NCBI GenBank assembly: GCA_002840565.1
Contig: PHBK01000001.1
Span: 1-64,000, forward strand
Direction of reading: 5' to 3'
Source: Deltaproteobacteria bacterium HGW-Deltaproteobacteria-12
GTDB taxonomy: Bacteria > Desulfobacterota > Syntrophia > Syntrophales > Smithellaceae
Length of the DNA stretch: 64,000 nucleotides
Under the pieces are notes generated by a model. That model worked only from the letters and a program-made list of their open reading frames with translations, ran no database searches and was not told the DNA's origin. The translations under genes were made by a program, and so were the position numbers. This document shows positions 19,894 through 27,424 of the stretch, piece by piece (position 1 is the first letter of the stretch; each line of letters opens with the position of its first letter).

Positions 19894-20694
19894 CTATCGC
19901 CATAAGACGACGGCAATAATTATTGCGCCCAGCGCAAACCTGTACCAGACAAAGGGCAGGAATGATTTAGTCTGCACATAACGCAGCAGGAATCCAATGC
20001 CGGCCAGTCCGGTGATACAGGAAACCGCTATGCCCAGGACAAAGTTGCCGGTAATCAGCGATGGCTGGGAAATAACCTGGGGCAGTTTAACGACAGCAGC
20101 GCCGAAAATTATCGGTGCGGAAAGTAAAAAAGAAAAACGGGCGGCGCCTTCTCTGGTCAAGCCCAGCAGCAGGCCGGTAGTCATTGTAATCCCGGAGCGC
20201 GATACACCGGGAATTATCGCCAGCGCCTGAGACAGGCCGATTAAAAAACTAGTTGTCAAAGTGATGTTTTTTACTTCAATCTTTTTGGCGCTTTTACGAT
20301 CTGCCCAGTATAGAATAACGCCCAGTAAAATCAGCATGACGGCGATCAACAGGGGGTTGCGGAAAATTGTTTCGGCATATTCCTCCAGTAGAAAGCCGAT
20401 TGCGGCCCCGGGAATTGTGGCCAAAACAAGATACCAGAATAACCGCCCGTCCGTGCTTTTGGCGTTGGTAAATCCCTTCGACAACAGTCGCAGCCAGTCC
20501 TTCCAGAAGTAGATCGCCACGGCAATCAATGTTCCGAAATGCAGGGCAATGTCAAAAGTAAGACCGGGAACATCCCAGGCAAAAAGCCAGGGAACCAATA
20601 CCAGATGCGCCGAACTGGATATGGGCAGAAATTCCCCCAGGCCCTGCACCAAACCTAATATAATCGCCTGTAATGTTGTCAAATTGCACCTCAT
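19894..20694 (-). CDS. uppP: Undecaprenyl-diphosphatase
   Basis: 266 residues, the usual BacA/UppP length. The two family signatures are present: GLGEFLPISSSAHLVL near residues 20-35, carrying the catalytic Glu and the Ser-rich loop, and PGVSRSGITMTTGLLLGL near 160-178. Several transmembrane helices follow throughout. It recycles undecaprenyl pyrophosphate to the monophosphate for peptidoglycan and other envelope glycans. It is a single gene. Confidence 0.95.
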   Translation of the reverse strand: MRCNLTTLQAIILGLVQGLGEFLPISSSAHLVLVPWLFAWDVPGLTFDIALHFGTLIAVAIYFWKDWLRLLSKGFTNAKSTDGRLFWYLVLATIPGAAIGFLLEEYAETIFRNPLLIAVMLILLGVILYWADRKSAKKIEVKNITLTTSFLIGLSQALAIIPGVSRSGITMTTGLLLGLTREGAARFSFLLSAPIIFGAAVVKLPQVISQPSLITGNFVLGIAVSCITGLAGIGFLLRYVQTKSFLPFVWYRFALGAIIIAVVLWR

Positions 20695-20827
20695 CGTTTA
20701 TTGATTCCGAAACACTGCGAATGCGGAACAGATATACTAATACTGAATGATTGTCTACATTCTTTATATGGAATTAGAGAATTTATCTGGCACAATGTTT
20801 TAAAGACTTTGTCGCAGTTGTCCGGGT

Positions 20828-20864
20828 GTCATTGCGAGTCCGGAGCAGCGTGATGAAGCAATCC
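20828..20864. repeat. Dispersed CATTGCGAG/GAAGCAATCT-type repeat, copy 2
   Basis: GTCATTGCGAG at the left end and GAAGCAATC at the right end match the family also seen at 116-151 and 38685-38783. It lies in the 261-bp gap between uppP and nikR, upstream of the nikR ribosome-binding site. Confidence 0.5.
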
Positions 20865-20955
20865 AAGAGCATATGAATACTTTAGAAAGCACCGGAGATT
20901 GACACTGACTGTCAACAGTGCTAAATTTCTGCAACATTATACTGATGGAGGTTGT

Positions 20956-21375
20956 ATGTCTAAACTGGTTCGTTTCGGTGTCTCGCTGGAAGAAGGGCTT
21001 CTGCAAAGATTTGACAATCTTATCCATCGCCGGAAATACACCAATCGTTCGGAGGCGCTCCGGGACATGATCCGCCACGAGTTGCTGAAGGAGGAGTGGG
21101 AAGAGGGCGGCGAGGTCGCCGGCGCCATTACCTTTATCTACGATCACCACACGAGAGAGCTCTTAAGCAAAATTACCGATATTCAGCATGACAGCCAGGA
21201 GGTCATTATCTCTACCCAGCATATTCATCTCGATCATCATCATTGCCTGGAGATCGTTGCGGTCAGGGGGCGCGTCAAGAAGGTACTGAAGCTCGCCGAT
21301 TCCCTGAAGGCCATCAAGGGAGTCCGGCATTGCACGCTCAGCATGACCGGCAGCGGGGAAGAGGCGATCAATTAG
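20956..21375 (+). CDS. nikR: Nickel-responsive transcriptional regulator NikR
   Basis: 139 residues from the ATG at 20956, preceded by GATGGAGGTTGT; upstream in-frame codons lack a site. The N-terminal ribbon-helix-helix domain (LVRFGVSLEEGLLQRFD, SEALRDMIRHELL) is followed by the ACT-like metal-binding domain. His78, His89, His91 and Cys97 in IQHDS and HIHLDHHHCLE match, with a +2 offset, the high-affinity nickel ligands His76, His87, His89 and Cys95 of E. coli NikR. Its likely target in this window is the operator at 59516-59542, in front of the nickel transporter operon 38 kb away. Confidence 0.95.
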   Translation: MSKLVRFGVSLEEGLLQRFDNLIHRRKYTNRSEALRDMIRHELLKEEWEEGGEVAGAITFIYDHHTRELLSKITDIQHDSQEVIISTQHIHLDHHHCLEIVAVRGRVKKVLKLADSLKAIKGVRHCTLSMTGSGEEAIN

Positions 21376-21404
21376 TATTTATAACGACGAAAGGAGATAA
21401 TCCG

Positions 21405-21926
21405 ATGAAGTCCCTTGCTGAGATTACAAAAGATGAATTGATTGATCTGGAGAACAGATGCTGGATGACGCATGACGGCATGTGGTTTTTTATCTGTCTG
21501 TCCAATTTCGGTATTGAGCAGGCCAACAAGCTGAACAAAGCCGCAATCAGCGGCCTGGCGCCTTTTGAAATTGCCCGGACAAAGAAGGTTCTCGGCTATT
21601 CACAGGAAAAGATGCAAAGCTTTCAGGAATTTCAAGATTATTTTACCATGGCCGAGAAATTGTTCATACCGCCCTTTATGAATGCCACCATGCGTTTTCC
21701 CCGGGAGAACGTTCTGCGTTGGGAATTTGCACCGGGGCAATGTTTTGCCTATAAAGGAATTAAAAGAATCGGCGCGATTGATCAATATGAGTGTGGTGTT
21801 ATCTACCGGATCGAATGCTGGCTGGACTGCCTGGACATACAATACAAGACAATTCCCAAAATCGATAAATGCCTGATGAATACAACGGGAAAATGTTCGG
21901 GTGAGATGGAGCTGACCTTTGCATAA
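21405..21926 (+). CDS. DUF6125-like protein of unknown function
   Basis: 173 residues from the ATG at 21405, with AAGGAG upstream; the longer frame overlaps nikR and is rejected. There is no signal peptide or membrane helix. Conserved-looking features are MTHDGMWFFIC near the N-terminus and several Cys residues toward the C-terminus (QYECGVIYRIECWLDCLD, and NTTGKCSGEME). I associate this pattern with the DUF6125 family, whose function is unknown to me. It starts 29 nt after nikR and may be co-transcribed with it. The C-terminal cysteines could bind a metal, but this is a guess. Confidence 0.65.
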   Translation: MKSLAEITKDELIDLENRCWMTHDGMWFFICLSNFGIEQANKLNKAAISGLAPFEIARTKKVLGYSQEKMQSFQEFQDYFTMAEKLFIPPFMNATMRFPRENVLRWEFAPGQCFAYKGIKRIGAIDQYECGVIYRIECWLDCLDIQYKTIPKIDKCLMNTTGKCSGEMELTFA

Positions 21927-21931
21927 AACAT

Positions 21932-22055
21932 ATTCCAATTCCAAATCAAGCGCTACCTTTGTTGGCGTCGTCGTCGGCTTCCTCAACGTATGTTTAATAC
22001 GCCTCGTCGCCTCCTCCTAGCCGCCGCGGTATCATCATTGATTTGGAAATGGAAT
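21932..22055. repeat. 124-bp element with 18-bp terminal inverted repeats
   Basis: ATTCCAATTCCAAATCAA at 21932-21949 pairs with TTGATTTGGAAATGGAAT at 22038-22055 with one mismatch. The interior is GC-rich and contains a palindromic core around ACGTATGTTTAATACG. It looks like a small non-autonomous (MITE-like) or structural repeat. It begins 6 nt after the preceding gene. No transposase is present. Confidence 0.55.
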
Positions 22056-22094
22056 TACAATTAAATAGAACCGTCCCCTTTTATTTGGGAAAAG

Positions 22095-22128
22095 AAAAGG
22101 CAGGATTCATTGCTGAACCCTGCCTTTT
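22095..22128 (-). terminator. Rho-independent terminator of the PEP-CTERM gene
   Basis: A 15-bp stem (AAAAGGCAGGATTCA with TGAACCCTGCCTTTT, one G-U-compatible mismatch) closes a 4-nt loop. Read on the minus strand it is followed by TTTTCTTTT, right after the stop of the PEP-CTERM gene. Confidence 0.8.
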
Positions 22129-22151
22129 GATTGAATTCTATATCCGTTCTG

Positions 22152-22973
22152 CTATTTCAGTTTTCTTCTGATTCCGGCCAATCCCAGAAGACCAAGGCCC
22201 AGAAGCAGCATGCTGGCCGGTTCGGGAACGGGAGACACGGCGATGACTATATTGTCAACCTCAAATGCAACCCCCGTTGTTCTAAGTTCGAAAGCCGTAA
22301 ACACCTCGCTCGGGTCAAAATAGAGATTGACGTACACGTTTGATCCCGGTTGGAATTGATTGCCACTGGTGCCACCCTGCGAGGCAAGAATCTCTGCACC
22401 TGTAATCACCCCGTCTGAAAGAATACCATCACCAATAAAGAGGTTGTCGCCACTATAAAAAGCGATGTTGTTGTAGTTGTCGATCGAACCGTAGTACAGA
22501 CCCAGATAATTGATTCTGTAACCGATAAAATTAGGATCATTGCCATACTCAACGCGTACCGTTGTCGGCAATGGGCCTCCGTTACCTGGAGCGAAAGCAA
22601 AATTTGTTGTGTCGCCGGCCGGTGTCGCCGCATAAGAAGTGGTGCCCGTGCGAATTCCAAAATTACCGGAGACATAAAGATCAGTTGCTTCGTTCAACGA
22701 AGTGAACCAACCGCCGGATTCAACAGTAACACTACCTCCATTGAAAAGGGGATATGTACCATTCCCTGCAGGCGCCACTCCATCGAAGGTCTCAATAAAT
22801 ATACCAAGTGAGTTGTTAGCGACATTATTACTGTCTACATACAAACTAGTCTTGCCGGAGCCATCGCCTGGAACCTGGTAAAGAAAATCTACCGAAACAG
22901 CGTGTGCCGGTACACTGGTCAGAACAAAAGCGGCCACTATCAGTAAAGCCAATGATTTTAAATAAGTTTTCAT
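22152..22973 (-). CDS. PEP-CTERM sorting-domain protein
   Basis: 273 residues. A signal peptide (SLALLIVAAFVLTSVPAHA) is followed by a beta-rich secreted domain and a C-terminal PEP-CTERM sorting signal, VPEPASMLLLGLGLLGLAG then RRK. Such proteins are cut and anchored or released by an exosortase (EpsH/XrtA type), which is not in this window. Codon order and the strong GGAG site (AAAAAGGAGA) support the start. It is a single gene with its own sigma-54-type promoter (23035-23050) and terminator (22095-22128). A role in extracellular matrix or exopolysaccharide is typical of the class and is inference here. Confidence 0.88.
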   Translation of the reverse strand: MKTYLKSLALLIVAAFVLTSVPAHAVSVDFLYQVPGDGSGKTSLYVDSNNVANNSLGIFIETFDGVAPAGNGTYPLFNGGSVTVESGGWFTSLNEATDLYVSGNFGIRTGTTSYAATPAGDTTNFAFAPGNGGPLPTTVRVEYGNDPNFIGYRINYLGLYYGSIDNYNNIAFYSGDNLFIGDGILSDGVITGAEILASQGGTSGNQFQPGSNVYVNLYFDPSEVFTAFELRTTGVAFEVDNIVIAVSPVPEPASMLLLGLGLLGLAGIRRKLK

Positions 22974-23034
22974 ATACTCTCCTTTTTCTTTAAAGGGTTT
23001 AAATCAATAAAATATGCATTTTGGTATATTAATA

Positions 23035-23050
23035 TGCAGGAGGCATGCCA
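23035..23050 (-). promoter_or_regulatory. Sigma-54-type promoter (-24/-12) of the PEP-CTERM gene
   Basis: On the minus strand the sequence is TGGCATG, four bases, CTGCA. This has the exact spacing of the consensus TGGCACG-N4-TTGCA, with GG and GC 12 bp apart. It is about 60 nt upstream of the ATG at 22973. PEP-CTERM genes in many species are driven by sigma-54 with the PrsK/PrsR system, which supports the call. Confidence 0.6.
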
Positions 23051-23352
23051 ACTCTTGCAGAATGTTTTAACAAATTGAATAATAACGGTTTTCTACAAGA
23101 AGATGAGCGGCTGCCGCCACAGTTACAATGCCGGTTGTAAAGATATCCGACACTAAATGGGGGAATTTGGTCGTCTTCCATATCCAACAACATCTAATAT
23201 CGTATAACAATCTGTAATTATTATTATTCTGTAATCCTCTTAGTTGTAAGAAAATCCGACAGTGGGAAGGGAAAGGAACAAGGAGCAAGGAGCAAGCGGA
23301 GCGCTTATGCGCGGAGTCCGGCGAATGCCGGAGAACAAGGATAAAGGACAAA

Positions 23353-23518
23353 GGTCTCGTAAAAAGTTTGTCACACCGGTGAAAACCGGTGTCCAGTTTT
23401 TGTAAGTCTTTGAAATCTGTGGATTCCGGCTTTCGTAACCTGATAACCTGAAGGTCACGCGAGGTCACAAGACCGGAATGCCGATTATGAGGCTTTTTCG
23501 ACTTTTTACGACTTCGTC
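23353..23518. repeat. Complex palindromic repeat with GAAA-capped hairpin
   Basis: The element starts GGTCTCGTAAAAAG and ends CTTTTTACGACTTCGTC, so its ends are inverted repeats. Inside, ACACCGGT-GAAA-ACCGGTGT at 23373-23392 forms a perfect 8-bp stem with a GNRA-type loop. It lies in the 602-bp gap between the PEP-CTERM gene and the polyferredoxin gene. The remainder of that gap (22974-23352) holds the sigma-54 promoter and short GGAGCAA direct repeats near 23270-23300, and no gene. A minus-strand frame across 23067-23468 is an artefact of this repeat. Confidence 0.6.
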
Positions 23519-23575
23519 AAGGACAAAGAAAACAATATGTGATCGGGGAACACAGTCTTAATTCGAATTCACCAC

Positions 23576-25126
23576 TTAGGGCAACAGCAACTGGTTGTCC
23601 CTGGATCGGGTCTCCCCGATGCTGGTGATATAAATTGCCGGCTGACCGAGGACAGGGCATTTGGTTTCACACAGTCCGCAGCCGATGCAGAGCTCCAGAT
23701 CAACGTGAGGTTGATTGACGTTCAGGGCGCTGCCGCCGGCGTTCATCACTTGGGCCTTTTCCAGCCAGATTGCTTTCTTCGGCGTCGGGCAAACCTCCTC
23801 GCAAACAATGCACGGTGTGGCGTGAGCATAGGGCAGGCATCGTCCTTTATCAATCATTGCGAGACCTATTTTTACTTTTTCTTTTTCCGGCAGCTCCAAT
23901 CGCTTGATCGCGCCGGTCGGGCAGACCTGACCGCAGAGCGTGCAGCGGTATTCGCAGTAGCCGATGCGCGGGACAAGGATGGGCGACCAGATTCCCTCCA
24001 GGCCGGCCTCCAGAAAAGTCGGCTGGAGACCGTTGGTAATACAGACCTTCATGCATTCGCCGCATTTTACACAGCGGGTCAGAAATTCTTTTTCTTCCAG
24101 AGAGCCGGGCGGACGGATGAGCTTAGGCTCGGCCGCACCAGCCTGTTTGTTGATCCCGGTAATCCTCACCAGGGGAACGGCAAACATGCCGGACAGAATC
24201 ATTCCCACAACCCTTCTTTTGCCGAGGTCAACAGGAGCCGAGAGCGTCTTTTGGAAGAAGCCAAACCGGACGGCGTTTTGGGGGCAGGCATCATCGCAGT
24301 TTCCACAAACCAGGCATTCCGTATTGTGCCATTTTTCTTTCTTCGCGGGGGCGGCGCCCCCCTGGCAGTCGAAAGTGCAGGCGCCGCAGGAGTTGCAGCC
24401 TTCGCTGACCGACCGCTGCAGCAAGGAAAAACGGGAAAACACACCCAGGAGCGCACCCAGCGGGCAAAGATATTTACACCAGAAACGCTTCTCAACAAGG
24501 TTTAATCCCAGAATGATAAAAAACAACAACCCCAGGAATACACTCTGGAGAAAAAAAGGCTGCTGGAAGGGAAGCCAGAGTTTTTTAAAAAGCGCATAGA
24601 GAAATTCAGAAATATTGACCAGCACCGGGATATTGAAATTAAAGATCGTGTCAAATACCGCTTTCGTCGCATAGCTTGCCGCCGGATAAACAGCCAGGGA
24701 AAAGGACCGGATCAGCAGGGAAATCGGATCGAAAATTCCCGCAAGCTGCAAAGAAAATAGTGAGGCAACAATCAGAAAAATCAGCAGGCAATATTTCAGC
24801 CAGTGAAGATTTAAGGGCGCTCGCGGTGGCCGCCGCTTCTGCAGTACGCCGACCATGTTGTTGAGCGTTCCCAGGGGACATATCCAGCCGCAGAAAACCC
24901 GCCCCAGAACAAGAGTGGCCACGAGAACGAAAATGGCCAGAAAAAATGAATCATACCAGGCACGGCTGGCAAGGATGGTGGTGATAAAAATCAGCGGGTC
25001 GGCGTCTAAAAATATTTTCACCGGATAGCCGAGATCGTCGGCCCCCTTTGATTCCGTCTGCAGGAAGAGCCACAAAAAGATCAGCAAAAAAACACCCTGT
25101 GCGGCGATGCGAATTTTTCTGATCAT
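23576..25126 (-). CDS. NapH/MauM-like membrane polyferredoxin
   Basis: 516 residues. The N-terminal half has about five membrane helices with the NapH-type CP motifs VFCGWICPLGTLNN and FWCKYLCPLGALLG. The C-terminal half carries a series of ferredoxin clusters: CNSCGACTFDC, CLVCGNCDDACPQNAVRFG, CVKCGECMKVC, CTLCGQVCPTGAIK, CIVCEEVCPTPKKA and CIGCGLCETKCPV. It should carry electrons between the quinone pool and a periplasmic or cytoplasmic partner. It starts 6 nt after the DUF362 gene and is the last gene of a putative four-gene redox cluster. Confidence 0.85.
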   Translation of the reverse strand: MIRKIRIAAQGVFLLIFLWLFLQTESKGADDLGYPVKIFLDADPLIFITTILASRAWYDSFFLAIFVLVATLVLGRVFCGWICPLGTLNNMVGVLQKRRPPRAPLNLHWLKYCLLIFLIVASLFSLQLAGIFDPISLLIRSFSLAVYPAASYATKAVFDTIFNFNIPVLVNISEFLYALFKKLWLPFQQPFFLQSVFLGLLFFIILGLNLVEKRFWCKYLCPLGALLGVFSRFSLLQRSVSEGCNSCGACTFDCQGGAAPAKKEKWHNTECLVCGNCDDACPQNAVRFGFFQKTLSAPVDLGKRRVVGMILSGMFAVPLVRITGINKQAGAAEPKLIRPPGSLEEKEFLTRCVKCGECMKVCITNGLQPTFLEAGLEGIWSPILVPRIGYCEYRCTLCGQVCPTGAIKRLELPEKEKVKIGLAMIDKGRCLPYAHATPCIVCEEVCPTPKKAIWLEKAQVMNAGGSALNVNQPHVDLELCIGCGLCETKCPVLGQPAIYITSIGETRSRDNQLLLP

Positions 25127-25132
25127 AAAAAA

Positions 25133-26035
25133 TCACACATTAATCTTTTTTATTTTTAATCTGGCCAGGTCCATAATGCCGAGCCCCGCTTTGTGTCCGG
25201 CGACAACACAGCCGATATCCGACGCTTTCAAGCCGAAGAGTGTCGCGCTGTAAGCGTCGGCGGCCACCTGATCTCTTCCTGCTATGATCGTATCGAGCTT
25301 CTTGACATCGGCCAGGTCTCCGCCCTGCGGCCCATTGGCGGTCAGAATTCTCACGGCATCAATGATGACCAGCGCCGGTTTGACGGTCAAGGCCAGATCC
25401 ACCAGAGAGCCGTCCAGGCGCTGGTGAATTCTGCCCCGCGAGCCGCCCATGATTCCCATCAGGTTCTTCATCCCCAGGGTCAGGGTGGAAAGACCATGAT
25501 TCTTGGCAATGGGAATATTAATGAACTTGTCGGCCTCGATGGCTTCAGTATAAAGCGGCCATGATTTCAGGGCGACACCGGGTAATTTCATCTCGCGGAA
25601 TTTCCGGTCATCGACAAAACTGACGACGCCGCCCGCGGCAGTCGCCGCCGCCGCGATGCCGCTTTGCTTATAGCAGCGGCGCGGGTCGACAACGGTGTAG
25701 TCAAAAACCTTGACCTGTTTTGCCCCCGCCTCATAACACAAAGCGACCACGGCCGCGACGACTTCCGGATTGGTCGTGGCCGCATAGGCCGGCAGGCGGT
25801 CCCATCCGATGTTGGGCTTGACGACAACAACGTCTCCCCGGGCGATGAAAGATTTGATCCCGCCCAGGCCTTCAATGGCGGCTTTTGTGATCATTGCGGG
25901 TGATGGTCCGGAAGCGACAACAAGGTCAACCCTTTCCGCTGCCTCCAGGGCCCGAATAACTAGATTTGGACTGCCCGGCATGGCCAAGGCCGCTCCGGTG
26001 ATGAAGGTGTTTTTAAGAAAATCCCTGCGGTTCAT
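25133..26035 (-). CDS. DUF362-domain protein with Tat signal
   Basis: 300 residues. The N-terminus (MNRRDFLKNTFITGAALAMPG) is a twin-arginine signal, so the protein is probably exported folded. The body is a DUF362 domain: VVVVKPNIGWDR, TNPEVVAAVVALCYEAGAKQVKVFD, and IPIAKNHGLSTLTLGMKNLMG. DUF362 proteins are often found with Fe-S proteins, and their chemistry is not established. Its tight spacing with the downstream polyferredoxin gene points to a shared redox pathway. Confidence 0.85.
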   Translation of the reverse strand: MNRRDFLKNTFITGAALAMPGSPNLVIRALEAAERVDLVVASGPSPAMITKAAIEGLGGIKSFIARGDVVVVKPNIGWDRLPAYAATTNPEVVAAVVALCYEAGAKQVKVFDYTVVDPRRCYKQSGIAAAATAAGGVVSFVDDRKFREMKLPGVALKSWPLYTEAIEADKFINIPIAKNHGLSTLTLGMKNLMGIMGGSRGRIHQRLDGSLVDLALTVKPALVIIDAVRILTANGPQGGDLADVKKLDTIIAGRDQVAADAYSATLFGLKASDIGCVVAGHKAGLGIMDLARLKIKKINV

Positions 26036-26209
26036 AGTGCACCTGCAAAAAAATTAATGTTCAAAAAAAATTCCACCGTTGTTGGAAAACAATTCTCGTG
26101 AACAAACTTCATCCCCTCCTTTTTTCTCGTGCCCTCTCATGGCCTTTAGGTCATCAGGGCAAAAGGAGGGTCAGGGTGGATTTTACGACTAAATTTCAAA
26201 TCCCCCGCG

Positions 26210-26227
26210 CCCCCTTTGCAAAGGGGG
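26210..26227. repeat. CCCCCTTTG/CAAAGGGGG palindromic intergenic repeat
   Basis: A perfect 18-bp palindrome inside a C-rich repeat that begins near 26195. It belongs to a type widespread between genes in many bacteria. It starts a few bases beyond the stop of the DUF6599-like gene and may act as an mRNA 3' stem. The rest of 26036-26238 shows no gene. Confidence 0.6.
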
Positions 26228-26238
26228 ACAATTCAATA

Positions 26239-27195
26239 TTACCTGTCTACGCCGCCCTTATTCGCACTGATTTGTCTGCTGAGCTGCTCCATAATCTTTT
26301 CGCCGATGGCATTATTTTTGATCCGGACAACACCCGCGACATAACGTCCGTAATGCATCACCTGCACACCGCCATACAAGGGATCAACGGCAATAATCAC
26401 CCCGCGGGCGTCATCCCCGGTCAGCCGGATGCTTCGGCGTTCCGCCTGAAGGTAAGCATAGTACTGATCAAATGTCCTGCGGGCCTCAGCCGGAGTATCC
26501 TCGGGGATGGCAAAAATCTGCATCTTTTCCTCCTGCACCTGAACATCGGCGATCAAACCCCGATGGAAGAAGGCATACCCGAGCAGGCTTTTCGCCAGAT
26601 ACCGTTCGCTTTTCGGAATCAGCGCCGGAATCTTCAGAACATCCATCTCCCTGGGTGGACCGGCACCCGCCGGGAGGTTTCGGGAGATAGACCGGGCGCA
26701 GACCAGCAATATATCCTCAGGGAGACTCGTCTCTCCGGAGACCTGGAGCCGCACAAAATACTTATCCTGGTAGAACATCAACTGGGAGGACGATGCGAAA
26801 CCATCGGCGCCGACGCTGACCGGTAAATTGTTTGATTTGCGGTAGTTGGAGTAGATTCCAAAGGCATCAAGCACCGAGGCTACCTGGTAAACATCGGCAA
26901 CAATGGATAATTCCGGATTTTTTTTGTTGATATAATTGGCCGAGGCCAAAGCGGCAAACCCGTAGGGGAAGTAAAGCTCGGCTTCTCCATTGATATGGTT
27001 AAAGAGAGTATCCTTGTCGTACAGCTCGACATTCCCGTCAATTGTCCATTCCCCGGCAAATCCTGATGCGGGAAGAACATCCTTGATCGACAATTCAGCA
27101 GCCCGGACCTTTAAGGGCAGAGTCATGAGCAGGAATGTGAAGACAAACATTATGATTGCGGTGAGGAAACGAGAGCCGATAACCGGAATATTCAA
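26239..27195 (-). CDS. DUF6599-like exported protein
   Basis: 318 residues from a TTG at 27195 (LNIPVIGSRFLTAIIMFVF), which has AGGGGGTGG three bases upstream. The frame stays open to 27495, but that part is repeat-derived and overlaps the neighbouring gene. A signal peptide or anchor (FLTAIIMFVFTFLLMTLPLKVRA) precedes a soluble domain with GDVLYDKDTLFNHINGEAE-like residues (YDKDTLFNHINGEAELYFPYG) that I associate with DUF6599. It lies in a redox cluster with DUF362 and polyferredoxin genes, a combination that suggests a periplasmic accessory protein. Function unknown. Confidence 0.7.
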   Translation of the reverse strand: MNIPVIGSRFLTAIIMFVFTFLLMTLPLKVRAAELSIKDVLPASGFAGEWTIDGNVELYDKDTLFNHINGEAELYFPYGFAALASANYINKKNPELSIVADVYQVASVLDAFGIYSNYRKSNNLPVSVGADGFASSSQLMFYQDKYFVRLQVSGETSLPEDILLVCARSISRNLPAGAGPPREMDVLKIPALIPKSERYLAKSLLGYAFFHRGLIADVQVQEEKMQIFAIPEDTPAEARRTFDQYYAYLQAERRSIRLTGDDARGVIIAVDPLYGGVQVMHYGRYVAGVVRIKNNAIGEKIMEQLSRQISANKGGVDR

Positions 27196-27196
27196 T

Positions 27197-27232
27197 GTCC
27201 ACCCCCTGCACCCCCGCCAGCGGGGGACATCC
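27197..27232. repeat. C-rich palindromic repeat carrying the start region of the DUF6599-like gene
   Basis: CCCCCGC-CA-GCGGGGG at 27211-27226 is a perfect hairpin inside a larger repeat of the GTCC...CCCCTGCACCCCCGC type known from many intergenic regions. Read on the minus strand its end provides AGGGGGTGGACA, directly before the TTG start at 27195. Confidence 0.55.
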
Positions 27233-27424
27233 ATAGTTTTGCCATGAGGGCACGGTCTTTTCGCTGAAATGACATATGCATTAAAAGATATGGCTGGCAA
27301 AGGTCTCTTCTCCTTTTCCAACGCTCCTTTGTGGCAATCAGGAGCCGAATTGAGTCGCTGATGTTGCCCTCCGCGATTGCCGACTGAAGATGCTCTGGTA
27401 TAAAGATGATCGGACATGTTTCCC

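Noticed and set aside
23067-23468. Minus-strand 133-residue open frame
   Set aside because: It runs through the palindromic repeat at 23353-23518, has no start signal or family match, and encodes the LDTGFHRCD string typical of repeat-derived false genes.
26098-26826. Plus-strand frame of 242 residues opposite the DUF6599-like gene
   Set aside because: Antisense to a gene with a signal peptide and family-like motifs; it starts inside a repeat.
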